Assembly (NCBI RefSeq): GCF_005869935.1
Contig: NZ_SZQF01000001.1
Location: 930,001-994,000, forward strand
Reading direction: 5' to 3'
DNA length: 64,000 bases
Source: Winogradskyella algicola
GTDB lineage: Bacteria > Bacteroidota > Bacteroidia > Flavobacteriales > Flavobacteriaceae
Shown one piece after another: positions 62,154-64,000 of the stretch. Every line of letters begins with the position of its first letter. Within the stretch, counting starts at the first letter, position 1. Under the pieces are notes generated by a model. That model was not told where the DNA came from. It saw only the letters and a list, made by a program, of their open reading frames with translations, and ran no database searches. The translations under genes were made by a program, and so were the position numbers.

Positions 62154-63650
62154 CTAAGAATTTATAAGATTTAATGTTGTGTTGTAGAGTGAATTATCTT
62201 CTGTTTTATTCTTTAGCCAAGCATAAAAACTTATGACGAAAATGTCTTCTTTGTGTATCGTGTTCGATTCAAAAGTCGATTTTAATTTTAACGAAAAATC
62301 AGTATTTATCATAATTTCGGGTTTTTGATACAAACGTTCGGCATAGTTAACAAAGCTTAATATTCTGGTTTGATTAATTTGCTTTAGGTAAGATGTGTAT
62401 TTGCGTTTAAAACTTTTTAATCTAGAATAGAATAGGTCGTCTTCATTCAATTCTATGTAAAGTAAAATTTCAGCAAGATTTTTTTTAATTACCCAATCTA
62501 TACCAGCTTTTTCAATATAATATTGGTCTGTGTGATAAAATTTTGCAAGTACAGATTTTGCTTTTGAAAAATCTTCTTTCTGAAAGTGAAACATTAAAAG
62601 AGAAAGATGTAAATCTAAAAGCGCCTCTATGTCGCTATGTTTTTTCTTAATGACCTGTTCAGCAATGTCTATGGCTTTATTCTGATTATTTAGGTAATTG
62701 TAGTTTAGGGCTTCTACTAAGGTTTTCTTAAGTATAAACTCTTTTTGGTAGGTTCCTTTTTTTAGCTTCATCAGTTCTTCCATTTCTTTAATATAGCTTA
62801 ATGAAGCTTCAAATTTTTTATTTCTAAAGAGCGTATTTGCAATAATATAAACGATTTGTATTTGGTAAAACAACTGCTTCTCTGTATCCTTTTTGTCTTT
62901 TAGGATGTTATAGCTTTTTAAAACAAAATTTTCAATTTCATAATATCGATTTGTAGCCAATGCAGAGATATTAGCAATCGCCAAAATTTGATATAAGGAT
63001 TTAAAGGAAAGTGATTCACTCAATTCAATGTCGTAATCTTGAAGAATAGATTCTAGTTCTGCTTCAAAATTAATGGCTTTTCCTTGGTAGCTCATAGAAT
63101 TTAATACAGACTTTAGTTGAGCGTAAACAATATTCAACTGATCCTCCAGAATATGCTTTTTTCTATTCTCTTTTTGCTTAAGGATGAGGTTGTCTAGGTT
63201 TATTTTTTGATAATTTGGTGCGTACTGAATCTTGGTATGGTAGATTTCATTAAGAATTGGAAAGAGTAAATGTTCGTCTGCCAAACGTTCTGCCTTATCC
63301 AGAATTTTGTAGGCAATCTCATAGTTTTTTTGAAGCAGATAAGTGCGAGATGCAAGTATGTATTTAATAATCTGCATATCTATTGAATTCTCGTCTTCCA
63401 GATTTTTATTGGCAGTGAAATCGATTAAAGATTGAAAAAGACGTTTCCTTAAAGCGTGATATGCATTGCAATTATCAACTTTATATAGCTGATAACAAAT
63501 GGATTTAGAATCTGATTCAGGTTTTGTCATTAACCTAAACAATTCAATATTCTTTGTGTCCTTACGCTTGTTTTTTTGTTGAAGGTAAGCGGTGAATTTT
63601 AGTTGATCTTCTACGCTAAAGGCATCTATGATTGATTTTAATGCTATCAT
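62154..63650 (-). CDS. TPR-like helical-repeat protein
   Basis: 498 residues without a signal peptide or membrane segment. Many helices with TPR-like spacing, for example NYEIAYKILDKAERLADE and EASLSYIKEMEELMKLK, so probably a scaffold. No output domain found. Similar proteins of this size occur in Flavobacteria without known function. Confidence 0.7.
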   Translation of the reverse strand: MIALKSIIDAFSVEDQLKFTAYLQQKNKRKDTKNIELFRLMTKPESDSKSICYQLYKVDNCNAYHALRKRLFQSLIDFTANKNLEDENSIDMQIIKYILASRTYLLQKNYEIAYKILDKAERLADEHLLFPILNEIYHTKIQYAPNYQKINLDNLILKQKENRKKHILEDQLNIVYAQLKSVLNSMSYQGKAINFEAELESILQDYDIELSESLSFKSLYQILAIANISALATNRYYEIENFVLKSYNILKDKKDTEKQLFYQIQIVYIIANTLFRNKKFEASLSYIKEMEELMKLKKGTYQKEFILKKTLVEALNYNYLNNQNKAIDIAEQVIKKKHSDIEALLDLHLSLLMFHFQKEDFSKAKSVLAKFYHTDQYYIEKAGIDWVIKKNLAEILLYIELNEDDLFYSRLKSFKRKYTSYLKQINQTRILSFVNYAERLYQKPEIMINTDFSLKLKSTFESNTIHKEDIFVISFYAWLKNKTEDNSLYNTTLNLINS

Positions 63651-63802
63651 TTAATCGTCATTAAAAAATATAATATTATCAATAAATATAGTATAAAAAT
63701 GAAATAAATATAAAATTATATCGTCATAAATTGTGTGATATTAGTTTTTATGTGCGTTAGATTTATTCAAAATTTGTCTCGTAATCATTAAAACAAAGTA
63801 TT

Positions 63803-63985
63803 ATGAAATCTAAATCTAATTTTACTAAAGCAGAGCGTATTTGGGCAGGTCTTTTTTTTAGCGTTCTAGGTTTAATAGCTGTGTATTCGCAGACCATATC
63901 TGGTTATTTAATTGATGCCTATAATCAGAATGTAGAATTTTTAGCTAACAACACTGTAAACAGTTCAAATATTTTGAGATACTAA
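63803..63985 (+). CDS. Small membrane protein
   Basis: 60 residues with one hydrophobic segment (IWAGLFFSVLGLIAVYSQTI, about 13-32), no lipobox. Divergent from the TPR-like gene, with 150 AT-rich bases between. Composition and a clean ATG support a real gene, but no family is recognised. Confidence 0.5.
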   Translation: MKSKSNFTKAERIWAGLFFSVLGLIAVYSQTISGYLIDAYNQNVEFLANNTVNSSNILRY

Positions 63986-64000
63986 AATGAGGGAAAAGAG

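Noticed and set aside
1..64000. tRNA, rRNA, CRISPR arrays, IS transposases, known defence systems
   Set aside because: None recognised. The dispersed palindromes are not regularly spaced and have no cas genes nearby.

Overview
The window is about 64 kb of an AT-rich genome from the Bacteroidota, almost certainly family Flavobacteriaceae. Four things point there: gliding motility genes (gldA cut by the left edge, gldB and gldC near 22-23 kb), three secreted proteins ending in type 9 secretion (T9SS) sorting domains, promoters of the Bacteroidetes form TAnnTTTG, and family-typical lineage genes (fused DAHP synthase/chorismate mutase, fused branched-chain E1, DUF4230, GldB/GldC). I cannot name the genus.

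Layout. 1-1.7 kb: gldA end and a T9SS cargo protein. 1.8-6.1 kb: aromatic amino acid operon (prephenate dehydratase, aminotransferase, prephenate dehydrogenase, DAHP synthase/chorismate mutase). It is preceded by a 22-residue leader peptide rich in Tyr, Trp and Phe, with matching terminator and antiterminator: a textbook attenuator. 6.1-12 kb: rsgA, dtd, MazG-like, aroA, queA, rlmN. 12-18 kb: T9SS protein, polyprenyl synthase, an ECF sigma factor with a one-helix membrane partner and an outer-membrane protein. 18-29 kb: dnaG (zinc ligands replaced), an unusual response regulator (Glu at the phosphoacceptor site), nadE-gldB-gldC, a paralogous pair of secreted proteins around an amidohydrolase, DUF4230, rhodanese.

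28.6-49 kb: a TetR-type regulator followed by a complete-looking aerobic phenylacetate module (paaE, A, B, C, D, G, H, I, J, Z, a second crotonase, paaY) running straight into a branched-chain amino acid degradation module (E2, ilvE, fused E1 alpha/beta). No phenylacetate-CoA ligase is seen. Two near-identical palindromes, upstream of paaE and of the E2 gene, are likely operators of the regulator. This region is crowded with dispersed palindromic repeats of several families. They sit in most gene junctions and are found in frame inside paaH, the E2 gene and the E1 gene. A DUF559 nuclease gene flanked by 27-bp inverted repeats is fused in frame to a serine/threonine dehydratase inside the paa operon; it looks like a small mobile nuclease-repeat unit that has been domesticated.

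49-64 kb: cold-shock protein, SulP transporter, DUF4136 lipoprotein, urocanate hydratase with a 53-residue Cys-rich protein coupled upstream, a 1196-residue T9SS protein, a PLP deaminase, a LysM glucosaminidase, hemL, two small exported helical proteins and a TPR-like protein. No rRNA, tRNA, CRISPR array or IS transposase was recognised. No stretch over 300 bases lacks a gene, apart from the aromatic leader region, which is described.
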